A stretch of 64,000 nucleotides of DNA from Sulfurimonas sp. (GCA_011391635.1 JAABQD010000003.1:1-64000), one strand, 5' to 3'; positions 44,948-55,632 are shown, counted from the stretch's first letter. Notes: generated by a model from the letters alone, not told the origin. Made by a program: numbers and translations.

Positions 44948-47191
44948 AGATATATAGATTTTTTGGACAGATATAAATACATAATTTTAGTTTTGACAAC
45001 ACTTATGGTTGCCATATTTTCAATAGCCTTAAAAGATTTGGCGTATGAGGGAAGTTACAAAATATGGTTTGATAAAGAGTCTAAAATCTTAAAAGAGTAT
45101 GAGCATTTCAGAACTACTTTTAGCGGTGATGATACTTTTATAGTGGCTTTTAAAGATGAAAATGGGATGTTTAATCAAAAAGCAGTGCAAACGATTTTAG
45201 CTTTGAGTGAGGCGTTTAAAAAAATTGACGGTGTAAGAAAGGTGGATAGCCTTACAAATTATCAATATATAAGTTCGCAAGATGATGAAATCATTGTAGA
45301 AGATTTTATAAAAGATTTTGAAAATTTAGAAGAAAAAAGAGTACATGCCATAAACGACAAACTTATACTCAATCAGCTCATAGATAAAGATGCACAAACC
45401 ACCGCCATAGCAGTTCGACTCTCAAATGAGAGCGGTGCGAATGAAGAGGTAAATATTTTTGTGATGAAGGCACTCAAAGATGTAACCGATACTTTTAGTA
45501 AAGAGAGTGGGTACAAGTTTTATATTACAGGTGCACCCGCTATTACAGCATCCTTGGTCACAATCTCACAAAGTGATGCGATGGTGCTTATGCCACTTGC
45601 TGTAATCGTAGTTGTTACCTTGTTATTTATGCTTTTTAGAACTTTTTTAGGTGTGTTAGTTCCTTCGATTGTAATTGTTTTTACTTTTTTACTGGTGCTG
45701 AGTATGCAAGTTCTGCTTGGATATAAACTCAATAACTTTACGGTAAATATTCCCTCTTTTATCACAGCTATTGCCATCGCCGATGCAATGCACCTCTACC
45801 TAGCATGGATGCATTATAAAATAAAAAACCTCAATAATCATGAAGCGTTAAGTGTCGCACTCAAAACAAATATTGTGCCAATCGCACTCACTTCTTTTAC
45901 AACGGCTGTTGGATTTGCATCACTTGGATTCAGTGAAATTGAACCCATAGCAACTTTAGGCATCGCAATAACAACTGGAGCTATATTGGCATTTATCTTT
46001 AGCATAACTATTGTCCCTGTCCTTTTATTGCTCTTTGGAGAGAAGTATCAAGCAAGACCGCTTAAGTTTTTAAATCTTTCAAACACAAAAGGGTATGGGA
46101 CATTCATTGTTAAAAATGATAAAAAAATAGTGTATGGATTTACTGTTTTATTGATATTTTTTTCTTATGGTCTTAGTAGCATAAAAGTAGATAGCAATAA
46201 CATAAAATATTTCTCTGCCGACACAGTTGTGAGAAGTGGAAGTGAGTTTATAGAAAAAAATTTAACAGGCTCCATGGTGTATGAGATTATTTTAGACTCA
46301 AAACAAAAGGAGGGTGTAAAAAATCCTGAGTTTTTACAGACAATAGAAATATTTGAAAATGAATTCAAGCAAGAGTATAAAAATGTGCGATTTACCACCT
46401 CTTTAAAAGATATAGTTGTTCGTATGCAAGAGGTGCTAAATAAAGATTCCACATGCCAGATGCCAAGCGATACAAATCTTATTGCACAGTATCTTTTACT
46501 TTATTCTATGAGTCTTCCGCAGGGGATGGAGATAAATGACAAGATAGATACGAATGAACAGTTTTTAAGACTCTCAATCAATACAAATCTGGTAAATACT
46601 TCAAAAGATTTACAAATGATAGAGTGGATAAAACATTGGTGGCAAGAAAAGAGCAAGTATAGTGCAGATATTCAAGGACAAGCGGCTATTTTTGCTTATA
46701 TGCAGTCAAGTATAACAAATACCCTGTTACTCTCCATTGCAAGTACCTTATTGATAGTCGCTCTTTGTATGTACATGATATATAAAAATTTAACAATGTT
46801 ATCTCTTTTTATGCTTCCAAATATTGCTCCGATTATTTTTGTCGCAGGTGTTATGGGGTATTTAGGGATTGATATAGATTTGGGGATTGCCATCTCTGCC
46901 GCAGTTATTTTAGGAATAGCTGTGGATGATACTATTCACTTTTTTAGTAAATATTTTGAAGTCATAAAAGTAAAAACTTTTGAAGAGAGTATAGATTATA
47001 TTATGAGCCACAGCGGTAATGCGATGATACTTACAACTTTCATTTTGTCAGTTACTTTTGCACTTTTTGGAGTGAGTAGTTTTATACCAAATGTTAATTT
47101 TGCTATTGTCACTGTCAGTGCTTTAAATATAGCATTACTTTTGGATTTACTGCTCTTACCAGCACTACTGAGTCTATTTTTTAGGAAGTAA
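44942..47191 (+). CDS. MMPL/RND-family transporter
   Basis: A 749-aa inner-membrane transporter with about 12 helices in two repeats, each a first helix, a large periplasmic loop and a five-helix bundle. Recognisable are LLFMLFRTFLGVLVPSIV, ITAIAIADAMHLYLAWMHY and, in the second half, AAVILGIAVDDTIHFFSKYF, the aspartate-bearing helix of the MMPL/RND family. The track starts at 44909, inside the upstream gene; I choose GTG at 44942 with AAGG in front. Similar operons export hopanoids, lipids or hydrophobic compounds; the substrate here is unknown. It carries two motif copies. Confidence 0.88.
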   Translation: MERYIDFLDRYKYIILVLTTLMVAIFSIALKDLAYEGSYKIWFDKESKILKEYEHFRTTFSGDDTFIVAFKDENGMFNQKAVQTILALSEAFKKIDGVRKVDSLTNYQYISSQDDEIIVEDFIKDFENLEEKRVHAINDKLILNQLIDKDAQTTAIAVRLSNESGANEEVNIFVMKALKDVTDTFSKESGYKFYITGAPAITASLVTISQSDAMVLMPLAVIVVVTLLFMLFRTFLGVLVPSIVIVFTFLLVLSMQVLLGYKLNNFTVNIPSFITAIAIADAMHLYLAWMHYKIKNLNNHEALSVALKTNIVPIALTSFTTAVGFASLGFSEIEPIATLGIAITTGAILAFIFSITIVPVLLLLFGEKYQARPLKFLNLSNTKGYGTFIVKNDKKIVYGFTVLLIFFSYGLSSIKVDSNNIKYFSADTVVRSGSEFIEKNLTGSMVYEIILDSKQKEGVKNPEFLQTIEIFENEFKQEYKNVRFTTSLKDIVVRMQEVLNKDSTCQMPSDTNLIAQYLLLYSMSLPQGMEINDKIDTNEQFLRLSINTNLVNTSKDLQMIEWIKHWWQEKSKYSADIQGQAAIFAYMQSSITNTLLLSIASTLLIVALCMYMIYKNLTMLSLFMLPNIAPIIFVAGVMGYLGIDIDLGIAISAAVILGIAVDDTIHFFSKYFEVIKVKTFEESIDYIMSHSGNAMILTTFILSVTFALFGVSSFIPNVNFAIVTVSALNIALLLDLLLLPALLSLFFRK
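46447..46459 (+). repeat. Dispersed motif copy in the MMPL gene (STCQ frame)
   Basis: TTCCACATGCCAG, mismatch only at the last base. It encodes DSTCQMP in the second periplasmic loop, the same STCQ peptide as twice in CobQ. Confidence 0.83.
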
Positions 47192-47195
47192 AATC

Positions 47196-47220
47196 TAGTA
47201 GCAGAAAAACTCTGCTATTA
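47196..47220. terminator. Motif-free hairpin between the MMPL gene and nifU
   Basis: TAGTAGCAGA pairs with TCTGCTATTA (one G-T wobble) around AAAAC, in the 26-base gap between convergent genes. It is the only convergent junction with room for a hairpin that does not use the 13-bp motif. Confidence 0.65.
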
Positions 47221-48192
47221 GATTGGGAGAACGCGGATTCTTTTTGATAATTTTTCTTTTAAAGTTGCTTCTATCGCGTAAAGTGTACCAGTTGAAGAGG
47301 AAGCACAGCCGTTACATGCACCTAAATAGCGGATGTAAATATCAATGTACTCATCCCCTTTTTTGATGTCGATAACTTCCATATTTCCGCCGTCCATTAC
47401 CAAAAATTGGCGAACATTTTCATCTACGACTGCATCCACTGCTTTGATTTGTTGCACCAAAGTCATGTTCTCAAAATCGCCATTTGCACCTGCGTCTGCC
47501 GCAGCTTTCATTTTCTCTTCGTCCATTTCACGACGCGTGTCCGCTAAAATATCGACAAGGTAGTATTCTCTTGCTTCATGACCGCCAGGTTTGATACAAG
47601 ATTTACAAAAACCACCTGCTTTTGTGTAGTCTGTAATTTGCTCAATCGTTTTTAAATCGTTGAGTTTGATAACTTCTTTGAGTGTGCCTAAGCTTACTCT
47701 CGCACATTCACACACGATAATTTCTGTCTCAAAAGTTGAAGCATCGACACCTTTGTAAAGTCCTGCCGCTTTTTTGATAACATCATACGCCATAACTGAA
47801 CAGTGCATTTTTTGAGGTGGAACAGCTGGAACATCTGGAGTGTCACGAAGAGCAAACTCCACATCGATATTTGTGATTTTTACCGCTTCATCAACTGTTT
47901 TACCAATACAAAGATCTGTCATAACATCAGACGATGCTATCGCAGTGCCACAGCCAAAACTTTTAAATTTTGAGTTTACGATTGTGTCCGTTTTTTGGTC
48001 AATTTCCCAGTACAAACGAACTGCATCCCCACAACTCTCCGCACCAAAATCTGCAACGATAAGTTTATTTCCGCGAGCCTCAGCATCTGCTTCAAAAATC
48101 TCCCCTTGGTGTTGCGGGTTATTCATCAGCGTTGTTACTTTGTTAGAGTACGCATCCCATAATGACGCCCCTAATAAATCATTTTTTGCCAT
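47218..48192 (-). CDS. nifU: NifU-type Fe-S cluster scaffold
   Basis: NifU assembles Fe-S clusters with sulfur from NifS. The 324-aa protein has all three modules: an IscU-like N-terminal domain (about 1-130, with SFGCGTAIASSD and PQKMHCSVMA), a central 2Fe-2S BFD-type domain (about 150-210, IIVCECARVSLG and GFCKSCIKPGG) and the C-terminal Nfu domain with GACNGCASSSTG. In Campylobacterota this NIF-type system is the general Fe-S machinery, so it does not imply nitrogen fixation. nifS lies upstream on the same strand, 170 bases away. Confidence 0.95.
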   Translation of the reverse strand: MAKNDLLGASLWDAYSNKVTTLMNNPQHQGEIFEADAEARGNKLIVADFGAESCGDAVRLYWEIDQKTDTIVNSKFKSFGCGTAIASSDVMTDLCIGKTVDEAVKITNIDVEFALRDTPDVPAVPPQKMHCSVMAYDVIKKAAGLYKGVDASTFETEIIVCECARVSLGTLKEVIKLNDLKTIEQITDYTKAGGFCKSCIKPGGHEAREYYLVDILADTRREMDEEKMKAAADAGANGDFENMTLVQQIKAVDAVVDENVRQFLVMDGGNMEVIDIKKGDEYIDIYIRYLGACNGCASSSTGTLYAIEATLKEKLSKRIRVLPI

Positions 48193-48362
48193 AATTTTTA
48201 TCCTTAATTTTATTTCATAAAATGAAGGAAACCTTCATCTTAATTTAAAACGCTAAAGGAAGTAATTCCTTTAGCTACGCTAACGCTGAGTTCTCTTCGG
48301 CAGAGAGCCCACGCAACTTGTTGCTTTTTTTATTGTAGAGGTGCCACTCATTGCCTTAGCAA
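48193..48362 (-). other. Structured spacer between nifS and nifU
   Basis: This 170-base gap has several hairpins: CTAAAGGA/TCCTTTAG (48251-48272), GCAAC/GTTGC around TT followed on the plus strand by TTTTTTT, and a stem with CTCT/AGAG around TCGGC. The minus strand ends with AAGGATAAAAATTATG for nifU. It may hold an attenuator, a processing site or a separate nifU promoter. No ORF or known riboswitch was recognised. Confidence 0.35.
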
Positions 48363-49577
<1,215 letters not shown>

Positions 49578-49743
49578 TTACCTTTTTTTTAAATAGGATA
49601 GATTTTGTCTTGTTTTAATTCTGATATAATAATGGCTTTGTTATTTGATAAAGCTTAAATTAAACTGACTCACTATTTGATTTAAGAAATTAAGAAGCAT
49701 TCAAGATAATGGCAGTGAATCTACGCCAAAGGAAAAATAAAAT

Positions 49744-50247
49744 ATGTGTAATTTTAACAAACAAAGCGAAGATGCAAAAGCTCTTATACATCTCTTTATG
49801 ACTAAGAGTGCTCAAACGGTTGGTGGAGTAAATTTCTTACTTGCCCTTATAGAAGCGATGAAGAGTAAAAAGCCAAACCCTTTGATGCTCTCAGCAAAAC
49901 AAGTAGCTTCGGAAAATACAATTATTCGATGGAATAAAGTTGTTTTCAAAGATAAATTTATGGTTTTGGAGGAGATACTTTTTGCTTATAGAACTTCTGA
50001 AGACCCTGACTTTAACATTCTTGCAAACCAAAATGAAAAAAAGAAAAAAGCAATTATCAATATGGTAAAAACTTTAGCACCTATAGAGTTCGTTGTAACC
50101 CCTCAAAATCATAAAGATGGTGGTGGATTTAGTTTTAAAGTTTTTGAAACTATAGAAGAGAATTTCGTCAAAATAAATCCTATATTTGTTGCGATGTTCT
50201 TTTGTTCTGCCGAGTTCACTAAAAAAGCATTAAATTACGAAATATAG
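49744..50247 (+). CDS. Conserved-looking protein of unknown function
   Basis: A 167-aa soluble protein beginning MCNFNKQSEDAKALIHLF, mixed alpha/beta, with no signal peptide or membrane helix. I recognise no domain. The sequence has normal codon use for the region, and AAGGAAAAATAAAATATG gives a ribosome binding site. It lies upstream of the CheA-like signalling cassette in the same direction, 88 bases away, and could belong to it or stand alone. Confidence 0.6.
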   Translation: MCNFNKQSEDAKALIHLFMTKSAQTVGGVNFLLALIEAMKSKKPNPLMLSAKQVASENTIIRWNKVVFKDKFMVLEEILFAYRTSEDPDFNILANQNEKKKKAIINMVKTLAPIEFVVTPQNHKDGGGFSFKVFETIEENFVKINPIFVAMFFCSAEFTKKALNYEI

Positions 50248-50335
50248 TATTTTTTTATACAATGGGACTAAAATGAGACCTCTTTTGTGTTACTATTAAG
50301 CTCATTTTATTTTATTTTTAATTAGGGGATTTCGC

Positions 50336-52975
50336 ATGAAATTTTTGTCTGTTAGTACTAAGCTGAATATTGCCATTATTGGGATATCTTTATTGTCATT
50401 GGCAGCTTCTTTTGTTGTTCTTTCAATGTATGCTGAAAAGATTAAGTTGGATGTGTATCAAACTACCAGCAAAGAGCTTATAATCAGTGCGAATGATAAG
50501 ATAGAGTCCAAGAATAGGGTTGGAATTACAAATGCCATTTCGATTGCGAATGATGAAAGAATAAAAGTTGCTCTTGATAGAAATGAAAGAAAATTTGCAA
50601 TTGATTCTCTCGCAAATATCTCATCGAAAATGAAAGAACATACAGAATTTAAAAATATTAAAGTACACATTCACACGAAAGAAAATAAAGCATTTTTGCG
50701 AAATTGGGAACCTGATAAATATGGAGATGATTTAAGCTCATTTCGAGCAGCTGTTGTTTCTGTCAATAGCACTTTAAAACCTGTAGTCACTTTTGAGCCA
50801 GGAAGATCTGGTCTGAACCTAAGAGCGATTATTCCGATTATGAGTAGTACAGGAGAACATTTGGGTTCTTTGGAGTTTATCCAAGGTATCGATTCAGTTG
50901 CCAAAGATTTTGATAAAAATGCAACAGGTTTTTTGCTCTTGATGGATAGTAAAATCAATGAAATCATAAAAACGGGAGAGAACTTTTTATTTGCAGAGAG
51001 TGATAAATTTCAAAATTATATTATTTCGCAAAAGTTTGTAAATCAAGATTTTTTAAATGATGCGAAAAATATTGATATGCAAAAACTTTTCAAACAAAAA
51101 TATTGGATGACTTCAAAATATTTTTATACTTATACAAAAGTGAAAGATTTTCAAGATAAAGAGTTGGGAGTTGTTCTTTTAGCGAAGCCACTAAGCATTG
51201 TAAACAGTGTTATTGATAAATCTCAAAATTTGATTTATCTCTCTCTTTTTGGTATTTTAATTATGGCAATTGTGATTACTTTTGTCATTATGTTGGCTGT
51301 AAAAAAATTAGTTACTAATCCACTCAAAATATTTGAAGAGGGGCTGTCGAGTTTCTTTTTATTTTTACAAGGCAAAAAAGATTACACAAATAATATTGAA
51401 ATACAAACAAATGATGAATTTGGAAAAATGGCAAATTCACTCAAAGAAAATATCGAGGTGAGTGCAAAACTTCACGAAGAGATAGGGCAACTCAATACAA
51501 ATTTAGAATATAAAGTGGAAGAGAAAACTAAAAAAATAAGCACTCTCTTGGATAATGCTGGACAAGGATTTTTATCTTTTGGTTGTGATTTTCTTATAGA
51601 TAATGAATACTCCGCAGAGTGTGAAAAGTTTTTTGGCTCTCATATAGCTGGAAAAGACATTGCAGAGATTCTTTTTAGTGATGATGGAAAAAAAGAGTTT
51701 TTCAAAAGTACAATTTTAGATATTAAAGAGATTGATAATGAGACAATAAAATATTCACTTCTCTCTCTCTTACCACAAGAGATAATCTTAAACAAAAGAG
51801 CATTAAAGTTGGAGTACAAACTTGTAGGGGATGCTACATTAATGCTTATCATCACAAATGTTTCTGCACAGAAAAAACTTGAAAATAAAGTTAAAAAAGA
51901 GCAAGAAACTTTAAAAATGATAGTAGAAATTGTAACACAAAGCGATATCTATTTTGATACACGAAGAGATTATGAAAAATTTATCAGTACATACGAAAGC
52001 CATCTGAAAAATGGAAAAACATCTCTTTACAATATACATGAAATATATAGAACAATCCATACATTTAAAGGTGCTTTTGCACAATTATATATGGGCAATA
52101 TAGTTACTTTCTTACACTCTATAGAGAGTGAACTCTCAACTATGCTGAAAGAAAATGATCATACAAATGAGAAGTTACTCGCAGTGCTACAAAACTCTGA
52201 TTTTCAATCAAATTTGCAGACGGAATTAGATGTAATTAAAAATATTTTAGGCGATGATTTTTTTAACTCGCATAGTTTTGTAAAAATCGATTTATCGTTG
52301 ATTAAATCTTTAGAAGATAAAATTTATACATTCTTTGAAAAAGCAAATTTGACAACTATGGAAGCTAAAGAGATTATTACGCAAGTATCGAGCCTCTCAA
52401 ACCAAAGTTTACTGCAACTACTTAAACAATACGCAACACTTGTGGAGCAATTGGCAGTTAAATTGGAAAAAGATGTCTATGGACTTGAAATTATTGGTGA
52501 TGGAAATGTCCTTATTTCAGATGAAATCCGACCTTTTATCAAATCATTGATTCATGTTTTTAGAAACGCGGTAGATCATGGGATTGAAGACCCAGAAACA
52601 AGAGAAGAGGGTGCTAAAGATACAAATGGAACAATTTCTTGTAGTTTTAAAGAAATTGGTAATGTTATAGAAATCATTATTTCAGATGATGGTTCAGGAA
52701 TTGATAAAGAAAAAGTTTTACAAAAAGCATATAGTGAAGGTTTAATTACGACACAACAGATTGATACGCTTAGTGATGATGATATATATAACTTTATTTT
52801 CAGTGAGCAGTTTTCAACAAAAAGTGAAGTTACCGATATATCAGGTCGAGGTGTCGGTATGAGTTCGGTAAAAGCTGAACTTGAAAAAATTGGCGGAACG
52901 ATTAAAATCAAAAGTCAAAAAGACCTTGGAACTACATTTATATTTACAATACCAACAAACAAAGGAGAGTTATAA
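50336..52975 (+). CDS. CheA-like histidine kinase with periplasmic dCache domain and HPt
   Basis: An 879-aa membrane sensor kinase. A membrane helix (about 10-30) precedes a periplasmic dCache_3-type domain (about 35-290): FLRNWEPDKYGDDLSSFRAA and TFEPGRSGLNLRAIIPI are its signature. A second helix (about 300-322) and HAMP-like region follow. Next is a degenerate PAS-like segment, an HPt-like domain with phospho-acceptor His in TIHTFKGAFAQ, and a CheA-type ATPase with HVFRNAVDHGIEDP, SDDGSGID and SGRGVGMSSV. The CheW-binding P5 domain and the P2 domain are missing, so it is not an array kinase. The ATG follows AGGGGATTTCGC. The stop overlaps the CheX start by one base. Confidence 0.85.
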   Translation: MKFLSVSTKLNIAIIGISLLSLAASFVVLSMYAEKIKLDVYQTTSKELIISANDKIESKNRVGITNAISIANDERIKVALDRNERKFAIDSLANISSKMKEHTEFKNIKVHIHTKENKAFLRNWEPDKYGDDLSSFRAAVVSVNSTLKPVVTFEPGRSGLNLRAIIPIMSSTGEHLGSLEFIQGIDSVAKDFDKNATGFLLLMDSKINEIIKTGENFLFAESDKFQNYIISQKFVNQDFLNDAKNIDMQKLFKQKYWMTSKYFYTYTKVKDFQDKELGVVLLAKPLSIVNSVIDKSQNLIYLSLFGILIMAIVITFVIMLAVKKLVTNPLKIFEEGLSSFFLFLQGKKDYTNNIEIQTNDEFGKMANSLKENIEVSAKLHEEIGQLNTNLEYKVEEKTKKISTLLDNAGQGFLSFGCDFLIDNEYSAECEKFFGSHIAGKDIAEILFSDDGKKEFFKSTILDIKEIDNETIKYSLLSLLPQEIILNKRALKLEYKLVGDATLMLIITNVSAQKKLENKVKKEQETLKMIVEIVTQSDIYFDTRRDYEKFISTYESHLKNGKTSLYNIHEIYRTIHTFKGAFAQLYMGNIVTFLHSIESELSTMLKENDHTNEKLLAVLQNSDFQSNLQTELDVIKNILGDDFFNSHSFVKIDLSLIKSLEDKIYTFFEKANLTTMEAKEIITQVSSLSNQSLLQLLKQYATLVEQLAVKLEKDVYGLEIIGDGNVLISDEIRPFIKSLIHVFRNAVDHGIEDPETREEGAKDTNGTISCSFKEIGNVIEIIISDDGSGIDKEKVLQKAYSEGLITTQQIDTLSDDDIYNFIFSEQFSTKSEVTDISGRGVGMSSVKAELEKIGGTIKIKSQKDLGTTFIFTIPTNKGEL

Positions 52976-53502
52976 TGGCAACAAAAACAGCAGGAGAGAT
53001 AGAACAAGAAATCTTGTCCCCTATGCTAGAAAGGACAGTGAGTTTTTTAACGGAGGATATGCAGATTAGTGTAACATCGAATAATATTGAGATAGTTTCT
53101 CCAAACCAAGTTGAATTAAAAAAGAATACAGCTATGATAGGAACAGGTGGAAGTATCCAAGTTATTATTACTATGAGTTATGATGATAAGTTGCTTGAAA
53201 AATTGGTAGAAGTTTTTTTAGAAGGGGAAGAAGCTCCAGAAGATGAAATAGATGAAATCAGAGAGAGTGTTTCTTCAGAAATAGTAAATACAATTGTAGG
53301 AAATGCTTTGACAAATCCACTTGATGGAACAACACTGAGTATAACGCCTCCTATTTTAATTTATGAAGCGAAATCTCTTTTTAAACATAAAAGCTCTAAA
53401 ATTGCGACCGCAATTGTAAACACGGAATTTGGCGATATGCTTTTGACTGTCATTGGACCTAAAGAGTCTTTTGCAGATACATTAAACTTTAAGGAATTAT
53501 AG
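52975..53502 (+). CDS. CheX-like chemotaxis phosphatase
   Basis: A 175-aa cytosolic protein of the CheX/CheC/FliY phosphatase family. The active-site ExxN is present as Glu102-Asn105 in SSEIVNTIVGN, followed by the family's N-terminal-repeat strand pattern and VVNTEFGDMLLTV-like end. CheX dephosphorylates CheY-P. It overlaps the kinase stop by one base and precedes the CheY gene by one base, so it probably resets that receiver. No flagellar genes are adjacent. Confidence 0.82.
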   Translation: MATKTAGEIEQEILSPMLERTVSFLTEDMQISVTSNNIEIVSPNQVELKKNTAMIGTGGSIQVIITMSYDDKLLEKLVEVFLEGEEAPEDEIDEIRESVSSEIVNTIVGNALTNPLDGTTLSITPPILIYEAKSLFKHKSSKIATAIVNTEFGDMLLTVIGPKESFADTLNFKEL

Positions 53503-53503
53503 A

Positions 53504-53911
53504 ATGCTAAATGTTTTGATTGTTGATGATTCTTTAATTATAAGAAAGAATGTGAGAAAGTATGTTACGACTCTTGGTCATAATGTTGCTGGAGAGGCTC
53601 AAAATGGTGCTCAAGCCATAGAAGCTTGTAGAAAATTGAAGCCAGAGTTGATTACGATGGATATTACTATGCCAGATATGGATGGCATAACAGCTGTGAA
53701 AAGTATAAGAGAGTTTGACAAAGATGTCAATATTATTATGGTAACTTCTCATGGTCAAGAAGAGATGATTGTGTCATCTCTCAAAGCAGGAGCAAAAGGG
53801 TATATCCTCAAGCCAGTGAGTGAAGAAAAGTTGGCAAAATCAATAGCTACTATTTATAAAAATGAGAATTTAGATGTAAATAGTGTTGATGATGAATTGA
53901 TGGATGACTAA
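53504..53911 (+). CDS. CheY-like response regulator
   Basis: A 135-aa single-domain receiver. The acid pocket is Asp8-Asp9, the phospho-acceptor Asp53 is in TMDITMPDMDG, the switch Thr81 in VTSHGQ, and Lys103 in YILKPVSE. All are intact. It has no output domain, so it must act by binding a partner, perhaps the GGDEF protein that starts 19 bases after it. The gene is one base downstream of cheX-like. Confidence 0.93.
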   Translation: MLNVLIVDDSLIIRKNVRKYVTTLGHNVAGEAQNGAQAIEACRKLKPELITMDITMPDMDGITAVKSIREFDKDVNIIMVTSHGQEEMIVSSLKAGAKGYILKPVSEEKLAKSIATIYKNENLDVNSVDDELMDD

Positions 53912-53929
53912 ATAGGTGTTACTGTCGTA

Positions 53930-54889
53930 ATGATACAACTAGACAATATTGAGATTAAAAACTACATAGCGATAGAGGCTTTTAGTGATAATTCACTGTT
54001 GGCTGTGAGTGCAATTAATTTGGACACTTACGAAGTAATATATGCGAATAAAGTGATGAAAGCCATTATGGCTGATACAAGTGCCAAAAAATGCTGGGAA
54101 TCTATCTATGGGCAAGAATCACAATGTGCGTGGTGTAAGGTTCATTCGCTTTTAGTAGAAGACCCATCGCAAGAGTATCTGATTTATGAAAATTTTAATG
54201 AAGTTGCAAATCGTTGGTATCAACTTCAAGATAAAATTATCAAACTACAAAATGGCACAAATATTCTTATCTCTTTCGCCCTTGATATTAGCATACAAAA
54301 AGAGTCACAAAGTCAGCTTATAGAGACACATGTGAAACTTGCACAACAGACACAAACACTACTTGAAGTACAAAAAAGATTAAGAGAACAAGCCAACCGT
54401 GATCCACTAACGAATATGTACAATAGAAGATATTTCAGTGATATGGCCCAAAAGATAATAGCTTTGGCAAAAAGAGATAAAGAGCCATTGAGTCTCTTGA
54501 TGATTGATATTGACAATTTTAAAAAAATCAATGATACATATGGGCATAGTGCAGGGGATGAAGTTATCAAATTATTAGCAAATAAGTTGATAGGGTTAAG
54601 TAGAGAGAGTGATATTAGTGCAAGATTTGGCGGGGAAGAGTTCGCTGTTATTCTTCCAGAAACTGATATAGAACACGCTTTAATTTTTGCAGAAAAAATA
54701 AGAATTGATATTGAACAAAATCGTTTTGTTTATGAGGCGGGAGAAATTTGTTTTACTATCAGTATAGGGGTGGATGAATTTAACCCTGCAACTGACAGAG
54801 TGATTGATTCTTCTCTCAATAGAGCGGATGAAGCTCTGTATGAAGCTAAAAAAAGTGGAAAGAACAGAGTTTGCAGGTTTACGAAATAA
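53930..54889 (+). CDS. PAS-like/GGDEF diguanylate cyclase at the end of the Che cassette
   Basis: A 319-aa cytosolic enzyme. The N-terminal half (about 1-125) is PAS-like, with NLDTYEVIYANKVMKAIM, and contains a tight cysteine cluster (AKKCWES, SQCAWCKV), common in PAS domains of this lineage and possibly metal- or redox-sensing. A coiled coil (about 125-160) leads to a GGDEF domain with intact GGEEF and DIDNFKKINDTYGH. Probably the output of the upstream kinase-receiver pair. It ends exactly where the convergent pseudouridine synthase ends, leaving no terminator space. Confidence 0.88.
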   Translation: MIQLDNIEIKNYIAIEAFSDNSLLAVSAINLDTYEVIYANKVMKAIMADTSAKKCWESIYGQESQCAWCKVHSLLVEDPSQEYLIYENFNEVANRWYQLQDKIIKLQNGTNILISFALDISIQKESQSQLIETHVKLAQQTQTLLEVQKRLREQANRDPLTNMYNRRYFSDMAQKIIALAKRDKEPLSLLMIDIDNFKKINDTYGHSAGDEVIKLLANKLIGLSRESDISARFGGEEFAVILPETDIEHALIFAEKIRIDIEQNRFVYEAGEICFTISIGVDEFNPATDRVIDSSLNRADEALYEAKKSGKNRVCRFTK

Positions 54890-55588
54890 TTAAATTTTTG
54901 TATTCATATTAATAACTTTATACTCTGATAGTTCCATATTCTGGACACTGAAATCCCCAAAACTAAGCCGATGAAGTTTGATAACTTTATTCCCAATCGC
55001 ACCAAACATTCTTTTGACTTGATGATATTTTCCTTCATAAATTTCTAATTCAACACAGATTGGAGATATAATCTTCATTTTAGCTGGAAGAAGCGGTTTC
55101 TTTTCGCCATTGAGAAGGAGTGTGCCACTTGAAAAGATCTCTGATTCATCTCCTTTGAGCGGTTGTGCGAGAGTAACTTCATATATTTTAGAAACTTTAC
55201 TTTTTGGGCTAGTGAGTTTATGATTGAGTGTGCCGTCGTCAGTAAGTAAAATAGCACCTGTGGTATCCATGTCAAGTCTGCCAATAGTTGCAATTTTTGG
55301 ATTTCTTCGCTGGAACCTTTGTGGCAAAAGAGAGTAGATAAGAACTCCCGCATCGTCGTGTGAACAGATAAAGCCACTTGGTTTATTCATAAGCAGGAGG
55401 AGAGATTCTGGATCAAGTGGCTCGTCTTCTACTGTTATATCGTTGTGATATGCTTTTTGTGTTGTGTCAAAAATCCTTGTACCATGTATAGAGACTCGAA
55501 ATTTATTTAAAAATTTTTTAGCTTCACTTCTAGTACAGTATCCAAGGCTAGAGAGGTGAGCATCCACTCTTTTGTAACTATTTTGCAT
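54890..55588 (-). CDS. RsuA-family rRNA pseudouridine synthase
   Basis: A 232-aa enzyme converting a specific uridine of rRNA to pseudouridine. An N-terminal S4 RNA-binding domain (AHLSSLGYCTRSEAKKFL) is followed by the synthase domain with catalytic Asp in IGRLDMDTTGAILLT, KIYEVTL and EGKYHQVKRMFGAIGN, matching the RsuA/RluB/E/F group. RsuA itself acts at 16S position 516; which site this one uses is not certain. The track begins 22 codons upstream with a motif copy in the coding frame. I place the start at 55588 (MQNSYKRVDAHL), where the S4 domain begins; the ribosome binding site is weak. Confidence 0.86.
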   Translation of the reverse strand: MQNSYKRVDAHLSSLGYCTRSEAKKFLNKFRVSIHGTRIFDTTQKAYHNDITVEDEPLDPESLLLLMNKPSGFICSHDDAGVLIYSLLPQRFQRRNPKIATIGRLDMDTTGAILLTDDGTLNHKLTSPKSKVSKIYEVTLAQPLKGDESEIFSSGTLLLNGEKKPLLPAKMKIISPICVELEIYEGKYHQVKRMFGAIGNKVIKLHRLSFGDFSVQNMELSEYKVINMNTKI

Positions 55589-55632
55589 ATTTGCTACTTT
55601 TTGAAAAATAGTATCATCTTTTTTGTTAACTC

